Made by a program: the position numbers and the translations under genes | Origin: UBA4877 sp002399285 | GTDB taxonomy: Bacteria > Bacillota > Thermoanaerobacteria > Thermoanaerobacterales > UBA4877 | Assembly (NCBI GenBank): GCA_036771835.1 | Contig: DAIPGN010000013.1 | Span: 13,330 to 77,329, forward strand | Direction of reading: 5' to 3' | DNA: 64,000 bases | Notes under the pieces: generated by a model | Seen by the model: only the letters and a program-made list of their open reading frames with translations | Told to the model about the DNA's origin: nothing | The model's database searches: none | Shown: positions 56,863 to 64,000 of the stretch, piece by piece | How the letters are laid out: each line of letters begins with the position of its first letter | Numbering within the stretch: position 1 is the first letter of the stretch

Positions 56863-59800
56863 GTGGTAGTGGATAAAATTATAGATATTATTCAGAACGA
56901 AGACAAGAAAAACCCTCTGACAGATGAAAAAATAGCTTTAATGTTAAATATGAGCAGAAAAGATGTTACTGAACATAGGTTAATAAAAAAAATACCCGAT
57001 TCAAGAGAAAGAAGAAGACCATATATATATAAGGATATAGAAGAGATTCTGACTACAAAGGGAAATATGTCTGACAGGAAACTTACAAAAATATTAAATG
57101 AATCAGGGTATGAAATTTCCCGGTTTACAGTATCTCAAATAAGAAAAGATATTCTAACCGTGGCAGATAATGCCAAGGCAAATGAAAGTACGGAAACGGT
57201 TGATAATGTCTATCTGAATAATGGGGCAGAGAATACGGAAACGGCTGATAATGTCTATCTAAATAATGATGCGGAGAATAAAGGAAGTATGGAGGGTAAT
57301 GTTTACCTACAGCAGGATGATCTTTCATCATTTAAAGAGATAATAGGATACAATGGCAGCTTAAGTATGCAAATTAATCAAGCAAAGGCTGCTATACTGT
57401 ATCCGCCGCATGGTCTGCATACATTAATACTCGGACCGTCTGGTGTAGGAAAGAGTCAACTTGCGGAAGCCATGCACAAATATGCTATGGAATCAAACAG
57501 TTTTGCAAAGGACAGTCCGTTTATAGTATTCAATTGTGCAGATTATGCTGATAATCCGCAGCTTCTTATGGCGCAGCTCTTTGGATATAACAAGGGCTCT
57601 TTTACGGGTGCAGATACATCCAAGGCCGGACTGGTAGAAAAAGCAGACGGGGGCATACTTTTTCTTGATGAAGTACATAGACTACCCAGTGAGGGCCAGG
57701 AGATACTGTTTAGTTTACTTGATAATGGGAAATTCAGAAGACTGGGAGAGACAGAAAGCACAAGGGATTCCAGGATAATGTTAATAGCTGCAACAACAGA
57801 AACCCCCGAATCTTCATTACTGCTAACATTTAGAAGAAGAATTCCTATGGTTATTGAATTGACGCCAATTAACGAAAGACCATTTTCTGAACGGTATCAG
57901 ATAATAGAAAATTTCTTTACGGAAGAATCATTCAGGATTAAGAGGCCCATAAAAATTGATCTTGATGCTCTGAGAGCATTGATGTTGTACGACTGTCCCG
58001 GCAATATAGGCCAGATAAGAAGCGACATACAGGTTGCGTGTGCGAGAGGCTTGTTAAATACGCTTGATAGTAAGGGTGAAAATATAAATATTAATTTATC
58101 CAATCTGCCGACGCATATCAGAATGGGAATTCTAACGGTCAACAAGAGAGATCCGGAGATAGAGAAGTATGTTGACAAAGATATGATGGTATATCCAGAT
58201 AGAAGAGCCAATCCGTTTCCAAAGGGAGACAGGTATATGCTTCCAAACCAGATATATCAGTTTATAGAAGACAGGTTCAACGAGCTTAAAAACCAGGGAT
58301 TTTCAAAAAATGATATATATGAGATAGTTGGCAGTCAGGTGGAGACTAAATTAAAAAAATTTGTAATTGATGCGAAATCAAGTACTTTAGTTTCAAAAAA
58401 AGATTTAAAAGAAATTGTAGGCGGGAAAATTTTGTATGCAGTTGAAGATGCTCTCGAGATTGCAAAACAAAACTACAAATATATTAGGCCGAACTTTTTA
58501 TATTCTTTGGCGATCCATATAAGCGCCGCATATGACAGAATTAAATGCGGGAAATCCATAATCAATCCTCAGCTTAATAATGTTAAAAAAGAATATTTAA
58601 ATGAGTTTAAGATTGCCAGGCAAATGGTGGAAAGGATAAATAAAGATCTGGGGATAGAACTAACTGACGATGAGGTTGGATTTATTGCGATGTATTTAAG
58701 AATATTTTCTACCAGTGAGGATAATAGCAAAAAAAGAGTTACTGTGATCGTATTAACGCATGGGCATGTAGCCAAAGGCATGGCAGAAGTTGCTAACAAA
58801 CTATTAGGCGTCAATATTGCGCACGGCATAGAGATGGATCTTGATGAAAGACCCGAAGACGCGCTCCTCAGAACGGTTGAATTAGTTAAAGAACTGGATG
58901 AAGGTAAGGGGTGCGTAATTCTTATTGATATGGGGTCGCTTATAACATTTGGAGAAATAATTACAAAAAGGACAGGCATACCGACGCGCACAATAGGAAG
59001 AGTCGACACCGTAATGGTTTTAGAAGCTGTGAGGAGGGCAATTGTACCAGATACGACGATTGATGACGTTGTAAATGCTCTTGACTCAAGTAAATCTTAT
59101 GTCGGACATGTTGAAGGTGCAAAAGATTCATATAAATTACCTAAAGCCATAGTTACAATATGCATAACAGGCGAAGGGACTGCCCTCAAAATAAAAAAGT
59201 ATATTGAAGATAAAATCCATGGCATTGAGAACAATTTTAAAATCATTCCTATTGGAGTGTTTAACGAGCATGAAATCGATGAACAAATAATTAATATAAA
59301 GAAGAGGAATATTATAGCAGCTTTTGTAGGAACAATAGATCCTCAAGTTGATGGCATACCATTCATACCCGTTGAAGAGATAATGAGCGGAGAAGGTTTG
59401 GACAAGCTTGGGAAGCTTATAGGAATGGATATTGAAGCTAAAACCCAGCTTGAAAAAGTTATTACTGAAGACCTGATATTAAATGATCTTGACGTATATA
59501 GCAAGAACGATGCTATTGACAGAATAATCAAACTACTAGAAGACAGGAAATGTGTAAGTGAAGGTTTTGCGCTAAGCGTTTATAAAAGAGAATCGGTAGG
59601 CGCTACGTGGTTGGAGGGAGGCATAGCAATACCACATGGCAGTACAAAATATGTCAATAAGTCCTCAATAGCAATTGCAAAATTAGAAAGGCCCATATGT
59701 TGGGAGGATGGCATGAAGGTTGACTTAATATTTATGATCGCTATGAAAGAAGATTCTAAGGTCTATATGTATGATTTGTATAAAGTACTCAAGAATGAAA

Positions 59801-59892
59801 ATATCATGAATGCCTTGAGAACAGCAAAGAGCCCGGTGGAAATGGAAAAAATAATTTTAAAAAGTACAATATCATCCAACAAGTTGGAATGA
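56863..59892 (+). CDS. Sigma-54-dependent PTS-regulated activator (LevR/ManR type) with C-terminal EIIA-Fru domain
   Basis: About 1009 aa from GTG 56863 (or 56869), SD AGGAG. Order: N-terminal HTH region (1-100); a linker with 15-aa repeats; an AAA+ sigma-54 interaction domain (about 165-400) with Walker A LGPSGVGKS (about 191), the GSFTGA loop contacting sigma-54 (about 245) and Walker B GGILFLDEV (about 262); PRD1 (about 450-600); an EIIA-Man-type domain with His in VLTHGHVAKG (about 632); an EIIB-gat-like/PRD2 stretch; and a fructose-type EIIA with IPHGSTKYV (about 923). LevR proteins switch on PTS operons through -24/-12 promoters. A -24/-12 match overlaps its stop codon, just before the galactitol-type PTS genes. 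Confidence 0.88.
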   Translation: MVVDKIIDIIQNEDKKNPLTDEKIALMLNMSRKDVTEHRLIKKIPDSRERRRPYIYKDIEEILTTKGNMSDRKLTKILNESGYEISRFTVSQIRKDILTVADNAKANESTETVDNVYLNNGAENTETADNVYLNNDAENKGSMEGNVYLQQDDLSSFKEIIGYNGSLSMQINQAKAAILYPPHGLHTLILGPSGVGKSQLAEAMHKYAMESNSFAKDSPFIVFNCADYADNPQLLMAQLFGYNKGSFTGADTSKAGLVEKADGGILFLDEVHRLPSEGQEILFSLLDNGKFRRLGETESTRDSRIMLIAATTETPESSLLLTFRRRIPMVIELTPINERPFSERYQIIENFFTEESFRIKRPIKIDLDALRALMLYDCPGNIGQIRSDIQVACARGLLNTLDSKGENININLSNLPTHIRMGILTVNKRDPEIEKYVDKDMMVYPDRRANPFPKGDRYMLPNQIYQFIEDRFNELKNQGFSKNDIYEIVGSQVETKLKKFVIDAKSSTLVSKKDLKEIVGGKILYAVEDALEIAKQNYKYIRPNFLYSLAIHISAAYDRIKCGKSIINPQLNNVKKEYLNEFKIARQMVERINKDLGIELTDDEVGFIAMYLRIFSTSEDNSKKRVTVIVLTHGHVAKGMAEVANKLLGVNIAHGIEMDLDERPEDALLRTVELVKELDEGKGCVILIDMGSLITFGEIITKRTGIPTRTIGRVDTVMVLEAVRRAIVPDTTIDDVVNALDSSKSYVGHVEGAKDSYKLPKAIVTICITGEGTALKIKKYIEDKIHGIENNFKIIPIGVFNEHEIDEQIINIKKRNIIAAFVGTIDPQVDGIPFIPVEEIMSGEGLDKLGKLIGMDIEAKTQLEKVITEDLILNDLDVYSKNDAIDRIIKLLEDRKCVSEGFALSVYKRESVGATWLEGGIAIPHGSTKYVNKSSIAIAKLERPICWEDGMKVDLIFMIAMKEDSKVYMYDLYKVLKNENIMNALRTAKSPVEMEKIILKSTISSNKLE
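57189..57320 (+). repeat. 45-bp tandem repeat in the LevR-type gene linker
   Basis: Two 45-bp units (57189-57233 and 57234-57278) encode TETVDNVYLNNGAEN and TETADNVYLNNDAEN; a degenerate third unit encodes GNVYLQQ. The repeats lie between the HTH region and the AAA+ domain. Confidence 0.75.
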
Positions 59893-59900
59893 AACTTGCA
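59885..59900 (+). promoter_or_regulatory. Sigma-54 (-24/-12) promoter of the galactitol-type PTS operon
   Basis: TGGAAT-GAAAC-TTGCA against the consensus TGGCAC-N5-TTGCA: both invariant dinucleotides, GG and GC, are present exactly 10 bp apart. It overlaps the TGA of the LevR-type gene and lies 35 bp before the EIIA start. Confidence 0.7.
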
Positions 59901-59934
59901 TTAATAAGGTTATACAAGAATGGGAGGCAAAGCA

Positions 59935-60414
59935 ATGCAAATATCAGAGTTTCTTCATGAAGAATTGATTGTGACAAATTTAAAAGTGGAGAGTAAAGAA
60001 GATTTATTCAAAGTGTTATATGAAAAATTATATAATTCAGGTTTTGTTAAAGAGAGTTTTCTTGACGGAATTAAAAGCCGTGAGGAGAAATTTCCTACAG
60101 GCTTACAATTAAATAAATATGGAGTCGCACTTCCTCATACAGATCCGGAGCATGTAATTTCACCGGCAATAGCCGTTGCAACATTAGCAAAACCTGTAAT
60201 ATTTAAAGATATGGCAGCGTCATCAAATGATTTGGAAGTAAATGTAGTTTTTATGTTGGCATTGAAAGAAGCGCACAGCCAGGTTGAAATGCTCCAAAAA
60301 TTAGCTTATCTGATTCAAAATGATTCTCAGCTCGAAATGATAGTTCATGCAAAAAATGGTGAGGAGATAATAGGGATAATAAAGGATGCATCATTATCAA
60401 ATTTAAATTCGTAG
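59935..60414 (+). CDS. PTS EIIA, fructose/galactitol type
   Basis: 159 aa from ATG 59935 (MQISEFLHEELIVTNLKVES), 7 nt after GGGAGG. The phosphorylated His is H68 in GVALPHTDPEHV; FVKESFLDGIKSREEKFPTGL is the conserved helix before it. This form is typical of galactitol-specific EIIA. First gene of the operon EIIA-EIIB-EIIC-dehydrogenase-SAF/UxaA, driven by the -24/-12 promoter. Confidence 0.88.
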   Translation: MQISEFLHEELIVTNLKVESKEDLFKVLYEKLYNSGFVKESFLDGIKSREEKFPTGLQLNKYGVALPHTDPEHVISPAIAVATLAKPVIFKDMAASSNDLEVNVVFMLALKEAHSQVEMLQKLAYLIQNDSQLEMIVHAKNGEEIIGIIKDASLSNLNS

Positions 60415-60563
60415 AAATGATACTTTAGACGACGGCCTTAAAATTATTTATAAATATAAATAGTTGGTGGGCCATTATTCGAGGCATGTATTTTGAAAGC
60501 TAAAAAATTGCCTAACCTACTGTTTTTATATAAAGCAAATACGAAAGGAGGTGTAAAGAAATT

Positions 60564-60905
60564 ATGTTTAATAAAGCAAAAAAGGAAAAAGAAGTATTTA
60601 AAGAAATCAGAGGGTTGGTTGTATGTGCGGATGGCGTTGCCACTTCTACAATTGTGCTCGTGGCGCTGAGAGAAGGACTAGAGGATATGAGAGTAGAAGC
60701 AGATTTGCAGCAAGGCCGTGTACTGGATGCAGGCAGGACGACTAAGGATGGTAACTTTGACTTTGTCATATCCACAGCTGGAACAGCTTTGGAAGATGTA
60801 AACATACCAATCATAAGCGGTGTTCCATTGCTGACAGGCATTGGCAAGGATCAGGTATTTGAACAAATAAAGGAGATTGTTAATAAAAAATATGCAGGGA
60901 GGTAG
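60564..60905 (+). CDS. PTS EIIB, galactitol type
   Basis: 113 aa. GLVVCADGVATSTIVLVALREGLED contains the phosphorylated Cys in the GatB P-loop (V-x-C-x-x-G-x-x-T-S). The C-terminal ISGVPLLTGIGKDQVFEQIKEIV is also GatB-like. Strong SD GAAAGGAGGTG at 60543-60553 lies slightly far from ATG 60564. It is followed 6 nt later by EIIC. Confidence 0.9.
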   Translation: MFNKAKKEKEVFKEIRGLVVCADGVATSTIVLVALREGLEDMRVEADLQQGRVLDAGRTTKDGNFDFVISTAGTALEDVNIPIISGVPLLTGIGKDQVFEQIKEIVNKKYAGR

Positions 60906-60911
60906 TAGAAA

Positions 60912-62306
60912 ATGATATCAGAATTTATGAAAACTTTTGGCGCCGCAGTTATGCTTCCTATTATAATACTCGTACTTGAATTGGTCATCGGAGTTAAACC
61001 TTCAAAGGCCATAAGGTCAGCTATATATATAGGCGTTGGGCTTAATGGTTTGGTAACAATTCTTAACCCATTCTTTACAGGGTTAATTGGAAATGCAGTT
61101 TCCGATATGATTACTACAAGTGGAGTCAATCTGCCGTATGTTGATACCGGATGGTCTCTTTTAGCTGCAATAGGCTATTCAACAACGATTGGTGCGCTTG
61201 TCATTCCAATGGGCATAATTATTAACATAATAATGGTCTTATTGCACTGGACAGATACACTGGATCTGGACATATGGAATTTCTGGCATTGGGCTTTTAT
61301 AGGGAGCATGGTTTATTATGCGACTGGTAGTCTGTTATATGGTATTTTAATAACAATAGCAGTTGAAATGTTCCTCTTGATAATTGGTGATATAACGGCC
61401 CCCACTATGCAGAAATTCTATAATTTACCGGGAATAGCTTTTCCGCACGCAAGTGCTCAAGGTTTGACGATAATAGCTGTCCCTTTGAGATGGTTATTTG
61501 AGAAGATTGGATTAATGAAGATAGAAGTTGATTCAAAGACTATAAGGAAAAAATTTGGTATTTTGGGAGATTCGGTAGTAGTTGGATTTATCATTGCAGT
61601 AATTATAGGGCTTATTGCATGGAAGAACAAATTAGGCTTAATGACAACATGGTCCGGAATATTATCATTGGGTATTGGTACAGGCGCTTTTATATATTTG
61701 TACCCGAAAGCGACGGCTGCTCTTCTGGAAGGCTTCGCGGCTCTCAGTGATAAGGTGAGAGATATACTTTCCAAGAGAGCTGTTAAGAGGGAAATTAATT
61801 TCGGTATGGATGGCGCGCTTACAATAGGAAACCCGGATGTTCTTACAACAGGTCTTTTAACTATGATAACTACTGTTCCACTAATTTTCTTCTTACCTGG
61901 TAACAAGTTTATTCTGATGGCAGATTTAGGAGTCACGCCATTCTTCCTGGCTTCAGCTACAGTAGCAATTATGGGAGGAAATATCATTTGTTCATATATT
62001 ACTGATGTTATCGGCGTTGCACTTACGTTATATGGTGGAAGCTACTTCTCACCGCTTTTTTCCCGCACAGTAAAAGCCATTGGAGTTACGCTTCCTAATA
62101 CGGGATCAGCAACTGTTGGCGCTGATATGAGACCTATACACAGTATCTTTACTTTCTTAGGGCAGTCGCCTATAGGAATTGCAGTTGCATTCGCATGCAC
62201 ATTTGCAATGCTGTACTCATTTAAAAAGCATCCGAAGGCATGGTATAAGGCTTTTGGATATGTTGATAATGATAATGATTCAGCAACCAAACAGGATGCT
62301 GTATAA
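60912..62306 (+). CDS. PTS EIIC permease, galactitol type
   Basis: 464 aa with about ten to twelve membrane helices. LVIGVKPSKAIRSAIYIGVGLNGLVTILNPFF is the GatC start and ITAPTMQKFYNLPGIAFPHASAQ (residues about 155-180) the conserved central loop; NPDVLTTGLLTM and ADMRPIHSIFTFLGQSP are also typical. EIIC-gat permeases carry galactitol, arabitol and, in related systems, sugar acids. The genes downstream (dehydrogenase, UxaA) point to an oxidised sugar here. Confidence 0.9.
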   Translation: MISEFMKTFGAAVMLPIIILVLELVIGVKPSKAIRSAIYIGVGLNGLVTILNPFFTGLIGNAVSDMITTSGVNLPYVDTGWSLLAAIGYSTTIGALVIPMGIIINIIMVLLHWTDTLDLDIWNFWHWAFIGSMVYYATGSLLYGILITIAVEMFLLIIGDITAPTMQKFYNLPGIAFPHASAQGLTIIAVPLRWLFEKIGLMKIEVDSKTIRKKFGILGDSVVVGFIIAVIIGLIAWKNKLGLMTTWSGILSLGIGTGAFIYLYPKATAALLEGFAALSDKVRDILSKRAVKREINFGMDGALTIGNPDVLTTGLLTMITTVPLIFFLPGNKFILMADLGVTPFFLASATVAIMGGNIICSYITDVIGVALTLYGGSYFSPLFSRTVKAIGVTLPNTGSATVGADMRPIHSIFTFLGQSPIGIAVAFACTFAMLYSFKKHPKAWYKAFGYVDNDNDSATKQDAV

Positions 62307-62388
62307 AATAAAGTAACCTATAAAGTAATAAAAAATACTAAATTAAAACCAAAGAAACTAGTGCTAATAAATATACCGTTAGAGAATT

Positions 62389-62428
62389 AGATAATAAGCT
62401 GCCTGTTCTAATGGGCGGCTTATTATCT
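62389..62428 (+). repeat. Stable hairpin between EIIC and dehydrogenase genes
   Basis: AGATAATAAGC (62389-62399) pairs with GCTTATTATCT (62418-62428), with inner G/C pairs. No T-run follows, so it is more likely an mRNA processing or stabilising hairpin than a terminator. Confidence 0.6.
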
Positions 62429-62475
62429 AAAAACTAAATGAAATATAGTTCTTAATCAAAAGGAGTTGCTTAAAG

Positions 62476-63435
62476 ATGAAAAAATGGAAGGTTGTTGCTA
62501 CGGCAGTTACATTCGGGAAAGTTAATAAAGAACCTCTTGAACGCCTTCAACAAGCAGGGTGTGATGTTACAATCAATCCCTTTGGGAGACCTTTTACCAA
62601 TGATGAATTGGTGGAATATGCTCATGATGCAGATGCAATTATTCTTGGAAATGATAAGGTTCCAAGCAGCGTTATAAAAAAGTGTAAAGATCTTAAAATT
62701 ATCGCTAAACATGGTGTAGGTACAGACAGCATTGATATTAAAACAGCAAATAGCATGGGCATAGTTGTTACAAATGCACCTGGTACAAATAGCCAGGAGG
62801 TCGCCGATCTGGCTTTGGGATTTATGCTTATGCTGGCCCGGGGATTATATCAGGCAAACCGCGATACTAAAGACGGCAAATGGATAAAACCCACGGGGAA
62901 AAGCCTATATCAAAAGACTATGGGTATTGTAGGGCTTGGGGCGATTGGAGTTGCGCTGGCAAAAAGAGCTGCAGGCTTTGATATGAATATTTTAGGATAT
63001 GATATTACACAAAATCCTGCGGCATTAGCTGCTGGAGTAAAGTATGTTCCACTGGATGAACTCCTTTCAAAGTCGGATTTTATAAGTTTGCATTTACCAC
63101 TGACAGATAGTACGGAGAATATAATCAGCGCGGATAAATTTAAACTGATGAAGAAAGATGCTATCCTGGTAGATACGGCCAGAAGGAAACTTATTGATTA
63201 TGATGCTCTCTATAGGGCGTTAACGGATGGAACATTAAGAGGTTATGCTACCGATGTGTACGATTCTGAACCACCGGCACATTTAGCGCTATTTGATCTG
63301 CCTAACGTTTTACTGTCGCCTCATATTGGGGGGACGACTGTTGAATCAAATAGACGTATGGGTGATACTGCAGTTGATAATGTTATTGCTGTTATAAATG
63401 GACAAACTCCTCCAAATATTGTTGTATTGAAGTAA
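62476..63435 (+). CDS. D-isomer-specific 2-hydroxyacid dehydrogenase (phosphoglycerate-dehydrogenase-like)
   Basis: 319 aa. IIAKHGVGTDSIDIKTANSMGIVVTNAPGTNSQEVADLALGFML holds the catalytic-domain Arg/His region; TMGIVGLGAIGVALAKRAAGFDMNILGYD is the NAD-binding GxGxxG; VDTARRKLIDYDAL replaces the usual N-T-A-R-G-G; SPHIGGTTVES supplies the catalytic His. It oxidises or reduces a 2-hydroxy acid with NAD(H). Its place between a PTS and UxaA-type genes suggests a sugar-acid substrate rather than serine synthesis. SD AAAAGGAGTTGC. Confidence 0.88.
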   Translation: MKKWKVVATAVTFGKVNKEPLERLQQAGCDVTINPFGRPFTNDELVEYAHDADAIILGNDKVPSSVIKKCKDLKIIAKHGVGTDSIDIKTANSMGIVVTNAPGTNSQEVADLALGFMLMLARGLYQANRDTKDGKWIKPTGKSLYQKTMGIVGLGAIGVALAKRAAGFDMNILGYDITQNPAALAAGVKYVPLDELLSKSDFISLHLPLTDSTENIISADKFKLMKKDAILVDTARRKLIDYDALYRALTDGTLRGYATDVYDSEPPAHLALFDLPNVLLSPHIGGTTVESNRRMGDTAVDNVIAVINGQTPPNIVVLK

Positions 63436-63467
63436 GCAAAATTAAAATATGAATGAGAGGAATTTGC

Positions 63468-63773
63468 ATGGCTGATTTAAAACAAGCTATTTTGATGAAC
63501 AAGAAAGATAATGTTGCAATGGTTTTGTCACAGATTAGAAATGGTGAGAGAGTAAAAGTTGTTTGCAATAAGGAAGCAGTGACTGAAGTTACTGCACTGG
63601 AGGATATAGAAATATACCATAAAATTGCAGTAAGGACTATCCCTGTTGGAAATATAGTTTATAAATATGGCGAGATAATAGGGAGATCTGTATGTTCCAT
63701 AGGGGTTGGTCAACGTGTCCATATAGATAATATTGAGAGTGTGATGGTAGGAAATGAAAGTAAAAGCGTATAA
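63468..63773 (+). CDS. UxaA-family dehydratase, small SAF-domain subunit
   Basis: 101 aa from ATG 63468 (MADLKQAILMNKKDNVAMVLSQIR), SD GAGAGGAA. It matches the N-terminal SAF domain of altronate/galactarate dehydratases (VAMVLSQIRNGERVKVV; IYHKIAVRTIPVGNIVYKYGEIIG), which in split systems is a separate subunit. H in IYHKIA and the KYG-E-IG loop are conserved. Its last 20 nt overlap the start of the catalytic subunit gene. Confidence 0.85.
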   Translation: MADLKQAILMNKKDNVAMVLSQIRNGERVKVVCNKEAVTEVTALEDIEIYHKIAVRTIPVGNIVYKYGEIIGRSVCSIGVGQRVHIDNIESVMVGNESKSV

Positions 63774-64000
63774 AAGACCAGATGGCAAATATGGAATAAG
63801 AAACAAAGTAATAATATTATCAACCGTAGGATGTGCTAATGAAACTGCCAGACTGATATCCCAGCAGGTGCATGGTACGGTAAATATACCTAATCCAAAA
63901 GGCTGCGGCCAGATCGGAAAGGGCATAGAGATCATGCGGAGAACGCTTATTGGTTTGTCACTAAATCCTAATGTATTTGGGACCATAATTGTTGGATTAG
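63754..64000 (+). CDS. UxaA-family dehydratase, large catalytic subunit (5' part, runs off the window)
   Basis: 82 codons visible from ATG 63754 (MKVKAYKRPDGKYGIRNKVI), SD TAGGA. FxRPDGxxGxRN and VGCANETARLISQQV, then the Cys-containing KGCGQIG, are diagnostic of the UxaA/GarD C-terminal domain, whose Cys residues bind the catalytic iron. It dehydrates an aldonate or aldarate to a 2-keto-3-deoxy acid together with the SAF subunit. Truncated by the window end. Confidence 0.88.
   Translation, partial: MKVKAYKRPDGKYGIRNKVIILSTVGCANETARLISQQVHGTVNIPNPKGCGQIGKGIEIMRRTLIGLSLNPNVFGTIIVGL

Noticed and set aside
60490..60510. AGGCAT-N5-TTGAA before the EIIB gene as a sigma-54 promoter
   Set aside because: The -12 GC is missing and the interval is within an operon; judged as chance.

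Overview
The window looks like chromosome of a Firmicute in the class Clostridia, probably an anaerobic saccharolytic, perhaps thermophilic, member of the Thermoanaerobacterales or a relative. The signs are strong AAGGAGG-type ribosome binding sites with many GTG and TTG starts, Arg codons dominated by AGG/AGA and Ile by ATA, SLH-domain and lipoprotein surface proteins, an [FeFe]-hydrogenase, a Na+-pump decarboxylase beta subunit, a CBS-type family II pyrophosphatase, PRD-type PTS regulators, and no rRNA, phage or CRISPR. The species assignment is inference.

Layout. 0-4.4 kb: the end of an oligopeptide/dipeptide ABC operon (SBP tail, OppB, C, D, F, then a 54-aa membrane peptide). 4.4-16 kb: single genes and pairs (DinB, a beta-propeller lipoprotein, two MFS exporters, an Rpn-type nuclease, chorismate mutase with a DNA-repair-type radical SAM protein, an orphan betaine-type SBP, pyrrolidone carboxyl peptidase, a glycosylasparaginase, an MBL hydrolase). 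16-20.5 kb: pyrC-pyrD, a cyclase-family hydrolase, a nitroreductase, a DUF4342 protein. 20.5-26.4 kb: a beta-glucoside PTS locus (PRD/EIIA regulator; EIIB, EIIC, GH1, EIIA and an HPr paralogue). 26.5-39.1 kb: OadB with a tiny OadG-like peptide, CBS-PPase with a ThrE-type exporter pair, an [FeFe]-hydrogenase-like protein, a lipoprotein, MATE, a copper-amine-oxidase-N surface protein, TetR with a 2-enoate-reductase-type flavoenzyme, ferredoxin. 39.3-48.8 kb: a mannose-nucleotide/glycan locus built around a 1187-aa glycosyltransferase-GH130 phosphorylase fusion, facing a four-gene operon (GDP-Man pyrophosphorylase, GT4, alpha/alpha-toroid protein, phosphomannomutase). 49.2-52 kb: SLH polysaccharide deacetylase, tRNA-Gln and tRNA-Glu, and a scar with a broken CPCC-type gene and a truncated HicB. 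52.1-56.2 kb: ROK regulator, class II aldolase, PGI/PMI, PfkB kinase. 56.2-64 kb: an AT-richer block with a sigma-54 LevR-type regulator, a galactitol-type PTS, a 2-hydroxyacid dehydrogenase and UxaA-type dehydratase genes running off the window.

How the genes fit together. PGI/PMI (Fru-6-P to Man-6-P), phosphomannomutase (Man-6-P to Man-1-P), the guanylyltransferase (to GDP-Man), the GT domains (GDP-Man to glycan) and the GH130 domain (glycan + Pi back to Man-1-P) could form a closed mannan storage cycle, mostly within 16 kb; this is the most interesting candidate system. Other leads are an HPr paralogue with Asp at the Ser46 position, a galactitol-type PTS coupled to acid-sugar catabolism under an apparent -24/-12 promoter, a family of about seven intergenic hairpin repeats, three promoters with identical Pho-box-like geometry in front of exported proteins, and a [FeFe]-hydrogenase with a TSCCCP motif. 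All family calls come from reading the sequence; no database search was run.
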